Assembly: GCA_009746045.1 (NCBI GenBank)
Contig: RPFO01000022.1
Location: 1,915,160-1,979,159, forward strand
Direction of reading: 5' to 3'
Length of the DNA stretch: 64,000 nt
Origin: Mesostigma viride
Taxonomy: Eukaryota > Streptophyta > Mesostigmatophyceae > Mesostigmatales > Mesostigmataceae
Shown: positions 32,646 to 43,834 of the stretch, piece after piece
Numbering within the stretch: position 1 is the stretch's first letter
Layout: each line of letters starts with the position of its first letter
Translations under genes and position numbers: made by a program
The notes under the pieces: generated by a model
Seen by the model: the letters and a program-made list of their open reading frames with translations, nothing else
Database searches by the model: none
What the model was told of the DNA's origin: nothing

Positions 32646-34195
32646 TAATTAATTAATTAATAAGCACGTGACTGCGTCACGTGGGTGCCAATACAGAGTA
32701 AAGGAACCTTCAACCCTATATACACAGTGAGAAGGAGGGAGGGCGCCCTAGCTTCTCTCACTGCCGCAGGTGGGCAGGCCACAGAGCGCTCTCTCCACGG
32801 CATGGTGCCGGGGCGCAACACTGTGGGTGCAATACAACCAGTGCAATACCATAGGTAGGCTGACGCATAGCTTATGCTACAAATGTGAGGTGGGCTCAAG
32901 ACGTCGGCTAATTAAGGCGCAAGCTGATGGCCACAAGGTGCCAGAGCTAATTGAAGGTACTATAACGCTGTGCGCTAATATCGTTTCAAGTGCTGTAATG
33001 CCTAAGCTATCCCATCATCGATTGCCCCCATCTAGACAACTAGCTGGAGTGCTCTATCCCGGGGAAGCCCGGGGGGGCTTCCACAGTTTCTTGTTGACGT
33101 AGAGGTCCCCGCCCCGCCAGTACACTTGGGGCTTCTCGGGGTTGGTCTTGTGGCGGATGTAGTCGGGCCACTGATCGCGGCGTTGCTGCTGCTGGGCTGG
33201 CGTCAGGTCGTCGTCAAGCGACCAGGAGGTGTCCACCAGCTTCTTGCGGCGAGAGAGGAACCGAACTCGGGCTGTGATGTCGCTGAAGGTGAGGACCACT
33301 GGAGGGGGCCCAGCCTTGGCCCGTGGATGGGGCAGGCGGTAGGCGCCCTGCAGTATCGCACCTGGCAGCTGCATGCGCGCCAAGAGCTGTTTCTTCAGCT
33401 CGTCGAGAAGAGAGTCTGGGGTCTCCTCCGGCAGCATGTCGAAGCGCCTGAGGATGACCCGGCAGCGGCGACGGTCGCGGTCAGCGGCCTCGCGGCGCGT
33501 GTCTTCCAGCTCCTGGAGCTTGGTGGTGATGGCGGTCGTGGTAGAGGATGCCTGGCTCTTGAGCAGGTCCGCCCAGGAGGCGCGAGTCGAGGGGTCATCA
33601 CTAGCCCTACCAGCAGGTTGGGCGGCGATGGTGGCCGTTCGCTCGGCGATCTCGGGGACCTGCGTGGCCAGGGCGTCTACCTTGGCGGCAACTGCCTCAA
33701 GTTTCACGGTGCCTTGGCCGACTCGGCCTTCCACCTGGTTAAGGCGGGTGGTCACAGTGGCTGTGGCCTCGGAAACTTTGGTGGCAATGTGCTCTTGCGT
33801 AGCAGTAAACTGAGGCTGGAGCTTAAGGGCGACTCTGGCTTCAATGTTGTTGACCTTGGCCGAGAGAGTGTTGAGTGGGCCGTCAGGCGCGTTCAGGGCG
33901 GCGAGCTGTTCAGCCATCGGCGCCAGCTGCTCCGCCACTGCAGCTCGGATGGAGTCCGTGCTGGGGGAGGTGCTGCTCTGCGGGGATGCTGCAGCTGCTG
34001 TGGCTGCCCGTCTGCGCTCATGCAGGAGGCTCCTGAGGCCAGCGTAGCCAATCTGGGTGATGTCGTGGGCGTCGCAGCGCAGGTAGCTGCACATGATGAC
34101 TGCCTTCAAGTACGCCTCCGGTTCTTGAAGCAGCCATTCCCAGGCGGGCTTGGTGACCTTGTCGCCAGGGGGTTTGATCAACAGGAGGAAAAAAT
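32643..34195 (-). mobile_element. ORF1-only LINE derivative, minus strand
   Basis: Reading on the minus strand, an ORF1-type protein (34,181-33,054) is followed by about 400 bp of UTR. The end is a perfect hairpin CACGTGAC-GCA-GTCACGTG (32,666-32,684) and a (TTAA)n tail (32,644-32,661). There is no endonuclease or RT. The same hairpin plus tail recurs at 15,036-15,070. The 5' end is unclear and may be truncated near the chromovirus LTR. Confidence 0.7.
33054..34181 (-). CDS. Intact ORF1-type LINE protein, 375 residues
   Basis: An uninterrupted frame from MIKPPGDKVTK. Residues about 90-220 are Ala/Glu/Val-rich heptad-like helices (EHIATKVSEATATVTTRLNQ; VEAVAAKVDALATQV-type), consistent with a trimerising coiled coil. 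WADLLKSQASSTTTAIT precedes a C-terminal nucleic-acid-binding-like block: RCRVILRRFDMLPEE, LLARMQLPGAILQGAYRLP and DDDLTPAQQQQRRDQWP. It is clearly homologous to the protein at 9,139-10,194 (+). Codon use is GC-rich, like the host genes. It would bind the element RNA; this is inferred from the family. The true N terminus may be missing upstream. Confidence 0.7.
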   Translation of the reverse strand: MIKPPGDKVTKPAWEWLLQEPEAYLKAVIMCSYLRCDAHDITQIGYAGLRSLLHERRRAATAAAASPQSSTSPSTDSIRAAVAEQLAPMAEQLAALNAPDGPLNTLSAKVNNIEARVALKLQPQFTATQEHIATKVSEATATVTTRLNQVEGRVGQGTVKLEAVAAKVDALATQVPEIAERTATIAAQPAGRASDDPSTRASWADLLKSQASSTTTAITTKLQELEDTRREAADRDRRRCRVILRRFDMLPEETPDSLLDELKKQLLARMQLPGAILQGAYRLPHPRAKAGPPPVVLTFSDITARVRFLSRRKKLVDTSWSLDDDLTPAQQQQRRDQWPDYIRHKTNPEKPQVYWRGGDLYVNKKLWKPPRASPG

Positions 34196-34348
34196 GGTTT
34201 CGACTAAGGACTTAGGTTTTTTGCAAAACTTAGCCCTAACCTGCCCTAACCGGGAGAGGACAAGTCTGCGGGGGCTGAGATTAAATAAGAGGTACCTTGA
34301 AATTAAATAAGAGGCGTGCCTCTATGAATATATAGTTTTGGAGGCGAG

Positions 34349-34936
34349 TGTTACGTGCCAGCCCAGACACACCTAGCCTGAGCTATGTAGCGAAAGATCC
34401 TCCTTGCCGGAATTAGGAATAATTCAAGGTGGCCTAATGTAGATTGCGCTTAATTCACGACGGAAGTCGTGAGATATCTGGCACCACGGCTTGATGCCAA
34501 GCTAATTGTTACACACTTATATTGGCTAGCAATACCAATTACAAATGGATAATTGCCCCAGGCTCAATGTGAAGGCGTTTTCGCACTTAACATTCATCAA
34601 ACCAAGAGGACGAGACTCTCGTCCTCGGACTAATTTAACCTAGGTCGGTTGCGGCGCAGATACAACGCCAATTCGTCTAGAACAATCCGAGTCATTCATT
34701 CCGCGTAGGATCCGGGCCGACATCGACCCTCAACTACAGGATCCACGCATAGAACTACAGACAAACCCAGAATTGGCGCGGCGCCACTGCACCGGCCCCT
34801 AAAAGGTCATCCTAGGACCAAAATAACTAGTCCAATTCACACAATAACCGAAGTCCATACAAACCGGTACAACAGGCCAAATTGCCTAGCAGTTTATTCC
34901 ATTATTACGTCCGTCCAAAAGGGCCGGCACGTAACA
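34349..34936 (-). mobile_element. 3' LTR of the Gypsy chromovirus
   Basis: A 588 bp segment bounded by perfect inverted ends TGTTACGTGCC (34,349-34,359) and GGCACGTAACA (34,926-34,936), fitting TG...CA LTR termini. On the minus strand it is preceded by a G-rich polypurine tract (34,955-34,937, GTGGGGGGGAGGAG), as expected for a 3' LTR of a minus-strand element. The left flank is GCGAG. I could not find the matching 5' LTR in the window. Confidence 0.75.
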
Positions 34937-35162
34937 CTCCTCCCCCCCCACGGGGGTCGGTAGTCCCTACCGTACAAAAGATGAAAAGGAAACAAGTAAG
35001 ACTACGCTACTATAAGAGTACTATGTCCCAACCCCGGTTCACCCGCGGGTTAGTAATACCAGTTCCTCTAGAGGTTGATACACAGGACCAACCCTGACGT
35101 AGTAGCATGGAATCTGGTGACCGGATCATTCCGCTATCCGTCACAAAACTTTCACAACCACC

Positions 35163-35804
35163 TCAGCGTCCGCCGCTGGTGGCACGCCGCTGCTGCTGGG
35201 CCGCGGTAAAGGCCTGGCGCCCCATGGGAGTCATTTGCTGGATCATAACCCCGGGGTGCGAGCGCAGATCACACTCAAAAGCCACCTGGTACGGGGACAC
35301 CTTCTGTCGGCCCACCCTGGAAAGCTCCACCCACGTACCCGGGGGCCACATGGCCAGAAACCCGGCGAAGTACTGGGGGTGGGTGAATATGAGAGTCAAT
35401 GCCGACCGATCCACCACCCCACAGCGGTGCACGCTAACGAAGTTCACCCCCATCATAAAAACCTCCGTGCGCACGTGATCATCGTTGATTGTCGCCTTCT
35501 GAGCCCCCGCGAAGTCGGGCACCGTCCTGTCCAGAAAGGCGCGCCCCTCCGTTGGGGCCACCTTGGGAGGCGCCACCACGTGTCCCACCCCATCCACGTG
35601 ATATCTCCAATCCCACCAATCTTCTGAACCAAACCGCACAGTATGCCCCACCACGAGGGGATAATGAGGGACGGCTGGTTGCGGTAGTGGCAGCGGAATC
35701 TGAGGGAAGAAGGTTATTTCCACTTGTTCCCAGTAGGCCCCGCGATAAAGAGGATCACATAGGGAAAAAAAATTTCCCACGGCAGGACCACACATGCTTT
35801 TCAA
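35163..35804 (-). CDS. Chromovirus third ORF, C-terminal segment (unknown function)
   Basis: A 213-codon open frame ending at 35,163, just upstream of the polypurine tract and LTR in element orientation. It includes WDWRYHVDGVGHVVAPPKVA, DHVRTEVFMMGVNFVSVHRC and MGRQAFTAAQQQRRATSGGR. No transmembrane helix, signal peptide or recognised domain is visible. Its strand and placement between pol and the LTR suggest it is the tail of the ORF beginning at 39,864, separated by a later non-coding insertion (about 35,805-37,690). The ATG at 35,804 is probably not its natural start. Confidence 0.45.
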   Translation of the reverse strand: MKSMCGPAVGNFFSLCDPLYRGAYWEQVEITFFPQIPLPLPQPAVPHYPLVVGHTVRFGSEDWWDWRYHVDGVGHVVAPPKVAPTEGRAFLDRTVPDFAGAQKATINDDHVRTEVFMMGVNFVSVHRCGVVDRSALTLIFTHPQYFAGFLAMWPPGTWVELSRVGRQKVSPYQVAFECDLRSHPGVMIQQMTPMGRQAFTAAQQQRRATSGGR

Positions 35805-37690
35805 ATAGGCTAAGCAATAACCTCTTCAGTGCTTTTCAAGGATAAGCATAATCCTCTTCATGGCTTTTTCAAGGATAAGCCTAATCCTCTTCATAGCTTT
35901 TTACAGGATAAGCTCAATCCTCTTCCAAGTGCTTGATTCTGCAAGCAGCTTGGGTATATCTCCGGCTCAGGCTGGCCGAACTGAACCCGCCAAGGGTTGT
36001 TCGCTCGTTTAAATAATGTGGAAATGATAGGTGTGGTCCTTGACGGCACCACCACCTTCATGACAGGCAGCGCAGCCAGCCGATTATATTATGAAGAGTG
36101 CAATAATGCTTTATGATGAAAGCAATGCCCAAACCATTCATTCCATAACATTTGACAAATTACAATGAATGCCGAGTTGTGCTGCCGCAACTGTAAGAGT
36201 AACTACATATCCTTGAGACCCATCGAAATCACCACAGACCGACCATGACGCCACTGTGGCGCAACAGTGTTTACTTATACGTCATAATAATCTATACCAA
36301 CTGTGTGACTCTGCGCTCATGTCCCAGTTACTGGCACACTGGCCAACGACGAACCGGCCCTTTCCCGGGACTGTTCCCGGGTCAGCAGAACGTTTCTCGT
36401 CCACAATGCCAACAACATCCCAACCGGATTAAACCACTGTCAATCCTATCAACCATAGTCATGGCAACGACATGCAACCACTCACGGGGGCTGCTCCGGG
36501 CTGTTCGAGAAGTTTAACCCCATGAAGACAACAAACTAGTAATTGTGAGGGAGAGAAACGAGCGAACAACGACCACCATGGCCGCTGCGCTGCTCCTAAA
36601 TACCTCCCAAAATCCCGGCATCCATGCGCTGTCGCATTTGCCAGCAAGCCGCCTGACGTGCAGTTAGACTGCCAGCAAAATGCAGAGCAAGTCTGTTCGA
36701 CAACCACACACAGTTGTGAGGGAGAGAAACGAGCGAACAACGACCACCATGGCCGCTGCGCTGCTCCTAAATGTCTCAGTGTCCAGAGGCCTCAATTGAG
36801 GCCTTTTGGCTCAATTGAGGCCTTTTTCACCAAGATCACATGGGGTACGGTATTTTGGCGGGAAGGACCGGTCCTATGGGCCGTCCGGCCCCAGTGGCGC
36901 GAATCTGGTATATGTGCTGAGCGTCCTGACCCGTTGGGGTCGACAGGGGTCGACGGTTACTGGAAAATACGTGAGGTGGAAAAGTACCTATTTTGGCCAC
37001 TTTCGTGCAACAAGACGACGAATTTTCACGAACGCACGACCATGGCGGCCTCAAGTAAAATAGACCGTATGGCCACGTCCGTGCATCATTTCGAGCAGTA
37101 TGGAGCGCGTTGGGCAGATAAATTAACCATGAAGCTAGCCCGACCGCTACATGTGTCAAAAGTCGGTTTATAAATTCGTGGGGTCGTTATTTGTGTGCTG
37201 AATGCCAGGTTAGTGAAATTCAGATGGGCCGTAGATGGCGTTGATAGTGCGCCTGCCAGCAGGCCGGTGCTACGATATGCTGGGAAGGAGACTAGCGGAA
37301 CGGCGGGGGGGGATGCTGGGGCAGCCGTGACTAAAGGGGCGCTGGTTATATTCGAGCCTTCTGGCGTGTATCCGTAGGTATAAATACCTCCAAAAATCCC
37401 GGCATCCATGCGCTGTCGCATTTGCCAGCAAGCCGCCTGACGTGCAGTTAGACTGCCAGCAAAATGCAGAGCAAGTCTGTTCGACAACCACGTGCGAGCC
37501 AGCACACCGCACACTACGATCTGCGTATCTAGCTTTGTCAGATGGACTGAACATCATTCCGTCTGGACAATACAAAAGATTCATAACTGCCAAATTAATG
37601 TCACGCACCGGAATATTGCGCAAGCCACCAAGGCTTTGCGCCCCAAAGTCTTGCGCCTGAACCTAAGTCAGGTCACCTAAGACTGTCACT
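35805..37690. other. Non-coding interval interrupting the third ORF; local repeats
   Basis: 35,795-35,930 holds about three copies of a ~42 bp unit (TTTTTCAAGGATAAGCCTAA then TCCTCTTCAT). A ~170 bp segment at 36,540-36,710 (GTGAGGGAGAGAAACGAGCG ... TTCGACAACCAC) is duplicated. Its second copy is split into 36,714-36,773 and 37,379-37,491 by a ~605 bp insert flanked by TAAAT. A hairpin GGCCTCAATTGAGGCC lies at 36,788-36,803. I see no credible gene. Confidence 0.6.
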
Positions 37691-39864
37691 CTAGAAATTC
37701 AGGCCTTTCCGGCGCGGCGCTCCACACCGGCCCAAGGAACAAAGCCTGCGGCCTACTGAATCGGAACCAACCAAACGTCGGTAACGATTCCGATTACGGC
37801 AACCGCGTAACTTCTTGAGTGCACGGACGTAAATGATCACGGACGTAGTGACACACCGCACACCAAGGGCCCGCGTGAAACACCAGCGGATAAGGCAGAT
37901 GCGTGCCAGGAGGGGCCTGGAGAGACGAAGGTCCCTCGAATAGCACACACAGCTTTTCCGTACGGGGCCCCGGCCCACCGTACCTCACCACCCTACCCGG
38001 CACCGCCCGTATGAAATCCCCAATTGACCACTCATCGTGCGAAGACCCCGGAGCCCTGGATGCTGCATCATAGCCCACGGACGTGGCGGCGGAGTGATCG
38101 CCTTGGCGACCCTGCTGGACCAACAACCGCTGCAACAGGTCTTGCCCCGATTGTACCGCTGCCATGCACGAGCGCCTCAAGGCGTACCACGGGCTCCGCC
38201 GGCACCAGAATGCCCGTCTCACTGGGACCTTCCGCGACCCGAAGTGGCGTCTCTGCCATGGTATGTAGGCACTATAGCTGTTCCTCCGCGGAACGGTGTG
38301 AGTGTCGAGCCGACGTGGTGGGTCTGCTGGGTCCCTCCGCGGGACGTGACGATGACGACCCAGCTCGATCGGTCAGGCCGGGGGCGGGGATCCAAGGAAA
38401 CAAGGAAGGTAGGCTCCAGTTGAACCACATCCGGCGGTGGGCCTGCGGGGGGCGCACCAGAGAGCTCACCCCTGGCCGGCTGTTCTGTTCTCGCCGCAGT
38501 GGTCTCCGTCGTCCCCTGCCGCGGTCGCCGTGCCGCCTCCTGCTCCAGTTCGAGCGTGGCCACCCACGTTCGTTCCCATTGACGATCCTCTGGGCGACGA
38601 GGTGGCGGCGGAGACGCGCGGCGAGCAGGTCGTCCCTCGGTCCCCGAGTCTGATCGGGAGCGTGAACGCGAGGGCGGTGAGGGCGAGTGGCGGGGTGCAG
38701 GTCGTTCCGGTGCGCGCCGAGGAGCTGTCTGACTCCCGCCCCATCCTGTTGCTCTCGGAATAGACCGCGACTCCCGACCGGTTTGTCGCCCCCAACCTGT
38801 CGCCGGCGGAGGCGCATCATAACGCACCACGGGACGGGGTCCTGCTCCGCCCTCCAAGGAAGGGCCGGGGGCCCCGAGACGGTGGATCCCGCGGGGGAGA
38901 ACGTGGGGGAGGGCGTGAGCCTGGATGGTCATCGGAATCGGAATCGTAGCCATTGCTCCCATCGTCTTGATCTTCGTCGTCCATCTTCGCGATGCGATCC
39001 AAGGCCTGTCGGAGCGAGTACTGCCCCTCCCGTAGGCACTTTTCGCCCCGCAACGCCCCCTCCGGCGGAAGGTACCGGGGAAAGTGATTCCTGAACAGGT
39101 TCCGCACCGCCGGTGGAACTAGAAGGAGCAAAAGCCGTGGAAATACCAGGCCCGCATCCAGCGTGTTCACGCACGTGTTACAAAGGCACTCCCTCTCGTG
39201 GGTATCCCAAGCCGTGCCGACCACCACGCCGTCGCGCTCTGCGGTACGGGACTCCACCTTGAACCCCACGTTCCTCCGCACGAACCATCGAAAATTCTCC
39301 AGCTGCCCGTGGGCAACACGCGCCATGCAGAATGGAATCGGCGCGGAGATCAGAAGGCATCCGGTTATAACGCCGACACCGTCGTTCAAACAAGGCCTCA
39401 CCCTCCCGGCCATAGTCGCGCAAGAACACGCGGGGATTGAAGGTCTCTTCGTTCAGCTCCTTCACCAACTGCATGGCGCGCGCGTCCGGTGCTCCTGGCC
39501 TGGATGACGTCTCTTGCCGGCGTCCGCGCCCGGATGAAGGCCCCGTCTGACGGGCACCACCTCCCGACCCTCCAGCCCCTACGGCATCTCCTCGGACTGC
39601 AGGCTCTCCGCGAGCGGTCTGCGTCCTTGTATTCTCTTCTGGTTGAAGGACCTCGAGTTGATCCGGCATGTCCAAGTCAACCAGATCTTCTTCGCTTGGC
39701 TCCTCCTCTGCTTCCCGTATTTCTGCATCTGCTGCCTCCGCGGCACTGAAAGAAGTCGGTCCCCTGGGAAGCGCCTCCGCGGCGTCCCGCTGCATAGACC
39801 ACACACAAAATACCAGGGCATTAGTCGGCGTGCACCTAGTACCCAGCTCACACACCACTTTCAC
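37691..39864 (-). pseudogene. Chromovirus third ORF, N-terminal and central part (frameshifted)
   Basis: It begins just after the pol stop, with MQRDAAEALPRGPTSF and an acidic stretch (39,790-39,640). It continues through VKELNEETFNPRVFLRDYG, a shift near 39,350 to VRRNVGFKVESRTAERDG and CLCNTCVNTLDAG, then an Arg/Ser/Pro-rich region (SRSRSRSDSGTEGRPARR, about 38,680-38,630). Later frames include HVGSTLTPFRGGTAIVPTYH and HAGPWCAVCHYVRDHLRPC. Two Cys-x2-Cys pairs hint at metal binding. I recognise no known family. Position resembles that of env or accessory ORFs in other retroelements, but nothing here looks membrane-associated. At least three frameshifts are present. Confidence 0.5.
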
Positions 39865-39889
39865 CCTACACCGCTGTACCGTATGTGGC

Positions 39890-40110
39890 CTGCTAACGCA
39901 ACTGGTGCGTCTTCTTGTATGCTTCTAGTAAACGGGCGCACCCAGCTAACTCAGTAGCGGTGCGCCAGGAGTCCTCAGACTCATGCTGCGCGAATCGCCA
40001 TCGCACCCGGTCATTGTCGCTGGACCCCGCGTCCCCGCTTAACCTCACGGTGTCCTACAATCTCAGCAACCTCATCCTCCTGTTCCCCCGTGTCCGGATT
40101 GACCTCCAGC
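39890..40110 (-). pseudogene. Chromodomain at the C terminus of chromovirus pol
   Basis: The minus-strand frames give DEVAEIVGHREVKRGRG, then RVRWRFAQHESEDSW and LAGCARLLEAYKKTHQ. This follows the chromodomain pattern (E-I-x2-HR ... VRW ... DSWE ... L-x2-C-x2-L-x3-Y), with a frameshift or stop near 40,003. Chromodomains of chromoviruses direct integration to particular chromatin. It follows the GPY/F module as expected. Confidence 0.7.
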
Positions 40111-40199
40111 GGGGCTGGGGGATTGACCCGGCCCTGGATGGTGTTCTGGTGATACAACTCCGGAGACGTCCGTCCTATAGTCAGCAAAATTGGTGCGAG

Positions 40200-40747
40200 A
40201 GGTCCCCAGTTCGATTCCGGTCGGATTCATTTGCAGATCGCGTTTTCCGCGTTTTCCGCGGCCTGGCACTGAACGCAAAGGTTTTCACCTTTGCGGAGTG
40301 TCTGATCAGAATACAACTTGAGCTGGTCACGATGGAACCGGTTGGAAGTGAGGTTCCATGACACTGGAATGTCCACCTGGAACATGACCTCGTCAAACTT
40401 GGCGAGAACCTTGTAGGGGCCCAGCAGGAACACATGTGGGGCGAAGCTTAGTCTTCAACTCCTTCTCCACCTTGTGCGTACAGTAAATCGTCCAATCTGC
40501 GGGCCCTCCACCATGCAGGACCCAGTCGCCCACCTCGATGGGCGGCGCCCGAGCATCCCGCTTTCCTGCTGTCCTAGCCATGTACCGTTCTGCTGCTGCG
40601 CGATAACCCTGAACTGCGCTGTTATGCGCCTGGTGCATCTGCTGCAGCAGCCGATCGACCCCTTGCAGGGTATCCCGGCTGACCTGGTCCTCGCCACGTT
40701 CTGGACTCAGGAGCAAGTCGGGCGGCGTGAGGGGATGTCGGCCGGAG
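40200..40747 (-). pseudogene. Chromovirus integrase C-terminal part with GPY/F module
   Basis: Read in element order, NSGRHPLTPPDLLLSP (just left of the TTAA site) continues the conserved FFLNxGRHPxTP motif. Then LLQQMHQAHNSAVQGYRAAA and IEVGDWVLH follow, and after a frameshift FLLGPYKVLAKFDEVMFQVD and NRFHRDQLKLYSD, the GPY/F DNA-binding module. The piggyBac-like element at 40,752-42,459 separates this from the catalytic core. Confidence 0.85.
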
Positions 40748-40751
40748 TTAA

Positions 40752-42459
40752 CCCTTAAACCGTACTCGGTCCGTTTTAGTGGACTGAGTTTTTCTCAGTC
40801 CTATTAAACGGACCGAGTTTGTGGCAGAACTAGCTATATGTAATTCTAGCAAACTTTTGAATATTCTGTTTGGACCAGCTTCGAGATCTAGATTTGTACT
40901 TTCACGTACACCCCTGGTTTGCTACTTTTGGACACCTGGACAGGGACCTATGGTCAAGGAAAGTAGGGGGGGTACCATGGCCAAACGAGGACGACGTGAA
41001 TAAAAATTATTCACGTCCGCGGCTATGGTGGCACAAACAACTGACTGGGGCGAGAGCATGGCTTGACGTATTCGACTGAAACTTTGTAGGCATCATCCCT
41101 AGGTCTTGTAAATGCTATTTGCGTAGCCATGCAACATTTACAAATGCCTAGATATGTCTCGAGGTTATGTGGCGGCGCAGCAAATCGCGTGAGCAGCCAG
41201 GCGATGACAGTGCAAGCTGTACTTGTTGCTCGGCAGAAAATGTTCGGATTTTTGCGTATGGATGAGTTAGTTACGTCGTTCCTAGCACAGTTGACCATCA
41301 ATGGCGGCCAGGACATGCTTGCGGCTACGTTCGTCGGGTGGGCGTGCTAGCTCCTGCAAACAAGGTAATCTGCGGTTTCGACCAGGTACGTTTTAGCCTT
41401 TTATCATGTCTCAGTGACCGCGCATGTGTCATATATTGTTTCGATACCAGACTCGGGGCTATAATCGAAGCTTTATGACTGTCTTTTTGTTGTTTTATTG
41501 CTTCTGTGCATAGGCTTGTGATGGTTGGGTAGTAATGTTACCTCGGCCAGATTTTGGACGAGTTTTGACTGCTTTTAGCGTATGCTACAACATGAATGTC
41601 GGTATAACGACAGATATCGTTTGTAATAATGTTCAGTGTGATGATACGATGCTTTCCGTTGCTTAAACAATTCAGGACGAGTGTTTTTCTGCCCAGTTCT
41701 AGGCATGCATGCTGGCCAAGTCCGCCTTCTTTTTGTGTGTTTGCTGTGTGTTAGAGACATAGAGATGCCTGGGATCTGCTTGCATTTAAGCATCAGCAAG
41801 TTGCTAATTTTGTTTCTTTCCTTTTTCCTTGTATTTTGAAGTTGTTTGTAGCGTATAGGGTACGTTGGTAATAAGCTCCTTGCATGTGCCTTCTACGCGT
41901 GCTTTCTGCCCAATGGCACTAGATTTACAGTATTATATAGCATGAGCTGCTGTTTTATATGCTGGAAATGTGTTGGAGGATGCATGTGTGGCCAGCTATG
42001 ATGTTTTATGCCACATTGGGATAGGAAACCAAAACGGTAGTGCTAGCCACCCCCCAAAAAAAACTCAGTCCTATTAAACGGACTGAGCTATTTTGGGATT
42101 TTTGCTAGCTAGCTTGTGCAGTTCTGTAGCATGTCATGTTGTGAATGCATTGATGGCATGCCTGTGATATAAAGTAACTGCCTTTGAAATTCCAGGGCCT
42201 ATATATTTGTGTAAGTGGTCCATATTGCATGATGTATGTCTCAAACCCCATTTTTCCGTACCCCCCTGGGGTTGGTGCTATTTATAGCACCCAAAAGTCA
42301 TAGATATGGGACCGGTGACATGTCCCCAAAGAAATTCAACATAAATGCATGCTTGGTACCAAGGGGTGGCCAGAAATGGCTTTTAGGCCATACACAACAA
42401 ATGTGCAAAGATGTGCAACTCAGTCCGTTTTTTAGGACTGAGTTGCTACGGTTTAAGGG
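40752..42459. mobile_element. piggyBac-like non-autonomous element in chromovirus integrase
   Basis: 1,708 bp flanked by TTAA (40,748-40,751 and 42,460-42,463) with 13 bp perfect terminal inverted repeats CCCTTAAACCGTA / TACGGTTTAAGGG. Subterminal hairpins built from CTCAGTCC...GGACTGAG occur at both ends (40,766-40,820 and 42,418-42,445) and once inside (about 42,062-42,088). No transposase ORF is present. Exact removal with one TTAA restores the integrase frame across the Leu-Asn codons of the FFLN motif. Confidence 0.9.
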
Positions 42460-42463
42460 TTAA

Positions 42464-43834
42464 GGAAGAAGGGAGAGAATCCGTGAGCGGCCTGGGGGGC
42501 ATTATTCAGTGAAAATTCCACCAAGCTCAGGAGTTCCTCCCAATTGCTGCCCACCGCATCCGGGTGTAGTGGCGCATGGTCTCTTGCACCGTACGGTTCA
42601 ACCGCTCCACCAGGAGTGCGACGATGAGCTGTGGTAGGCCGTGCCCAGTGACACCTTGGTGCCCAACCGCTCGAAGAACTCCTGCCAGAATTTAGCAGTG
42701 AAGAGCTTGTCGTGGTCGGAGATGAACTGTCGGCTGAGCCCGTGGAACCGGAACACGTGGGTAAGGTATAGCTTGGCACACCCTTCCGCCGTGAGGTCGA
42801 CAGGGCAGGGGGCCAGATGACACATACGCGTCAGTCGGTCCACGAACACCAAGACCATGCTGTTGCCGTTCTTCGTCTTCTTGAATGGGCCAATGAAATC
42901 CATCATGATGGAGTCCCACGGACCCATCGGATCAGGTAACGTCTTAGGGACGGCTTGAGCGCCCGTGTTCCTGGACTTCATGATCTGGCACGAGGGGCAC
43001 TGCAGGCGCACGTACGTCTTAATGTACTCCGTCATCCCTGGCCAGTAGAAATGCCTACGGGCCCGTGGAAGGAGGCGATGTATTCCTTGGTGACCGCCTA
43101 GGAGAGAGTCATGGAGCTCGTGGAGCAATGCTGCTCTACACAGCTCAGGGACGTACAGCCGCCATTCCTCCGGCTGGACACCCACCAGCAGGCGCCCCTC
43201 CTGGAACTTGCAGGGAAAGGCGCCCATCTGTTGAGGATGCGCCCTGATGGCCTCGAGAGCCGCTTCTTCCGTGACTGTGAAACGACTGATCATCGTCTCC
43301 AGATCCGACGTGACTGTGAACACGTCCTCGGCCACGTCCACTGCCTGATTGACGAACTCTGAGAAGACTGTGGGTGGGCCGAGCGGCTGAAGCTGAAAAA
43401 TTCCCTGGGGCGGTACCACATGACTGAGGGGCACGCGTGTGTGCGACCCCTCCCCCTCCCCGGGGGTGTCCACGTCCTCGTGGGCGCTTGGCCGGACAGG
43501 CGCATCCAGAGGGGGTGACAAGTCATCCATGGTGGTGTGCCCGAGATGAAACAGGTGGCGGGCCCGAGGGGACCGTGTCTCCGCGCCATAGGCGGTCCCC
43601 GGGGCGGCCACTGGGACGCAAGTGGTATGAAGCACGTCCATGTCCTCGTAGAACCAATAGTCTGCCCGTCGCGAGATCGAGGGCATCGGGCACCACGTTG
43701 TCCGCGCCCTTGACATACTGGATCTTGAACGGTGCAAATTGCGACAAGTACTCCATCCACTGCGCTTGACGAGGCGTCAGGTTGGGTTGCACCAGGAGGT
43801 GGGTGAGGGGCCGGTGGTCCGTATGGATCACCAA
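42464..43834 (-). pseudogene. Chromovirus integrase core and RNase H end
   Basis: RNase H C-terminal block: VIHTDHRPLTHLLVQPN and FKIQYVKGADNVVPDAL (43,834-43,680). Integrase zinc finger: HELHDSLLGGHQGIHRLL with CPSCQIMK (about 43,130-42,980). Catalytic core: WDSIMMDFIGPFKKTKNGNS, FRFHGLSRQFISDHDKLFTA and, in another frame, VERLNRTVQETMRHY carrying the Glu. VEFSLNNAPQAAHGFSPFFL leads into the piggyBac-like insertion. There is at least one frameshift near 42,600-42,530 and others around 43,670. Confidence 0.88.

Noticed and set aside
37691-39864. Envelope-like gene
   Set aside because: The position fits, but no signal peptide, membrane segment or fusion motif is visible; kept as unknown.
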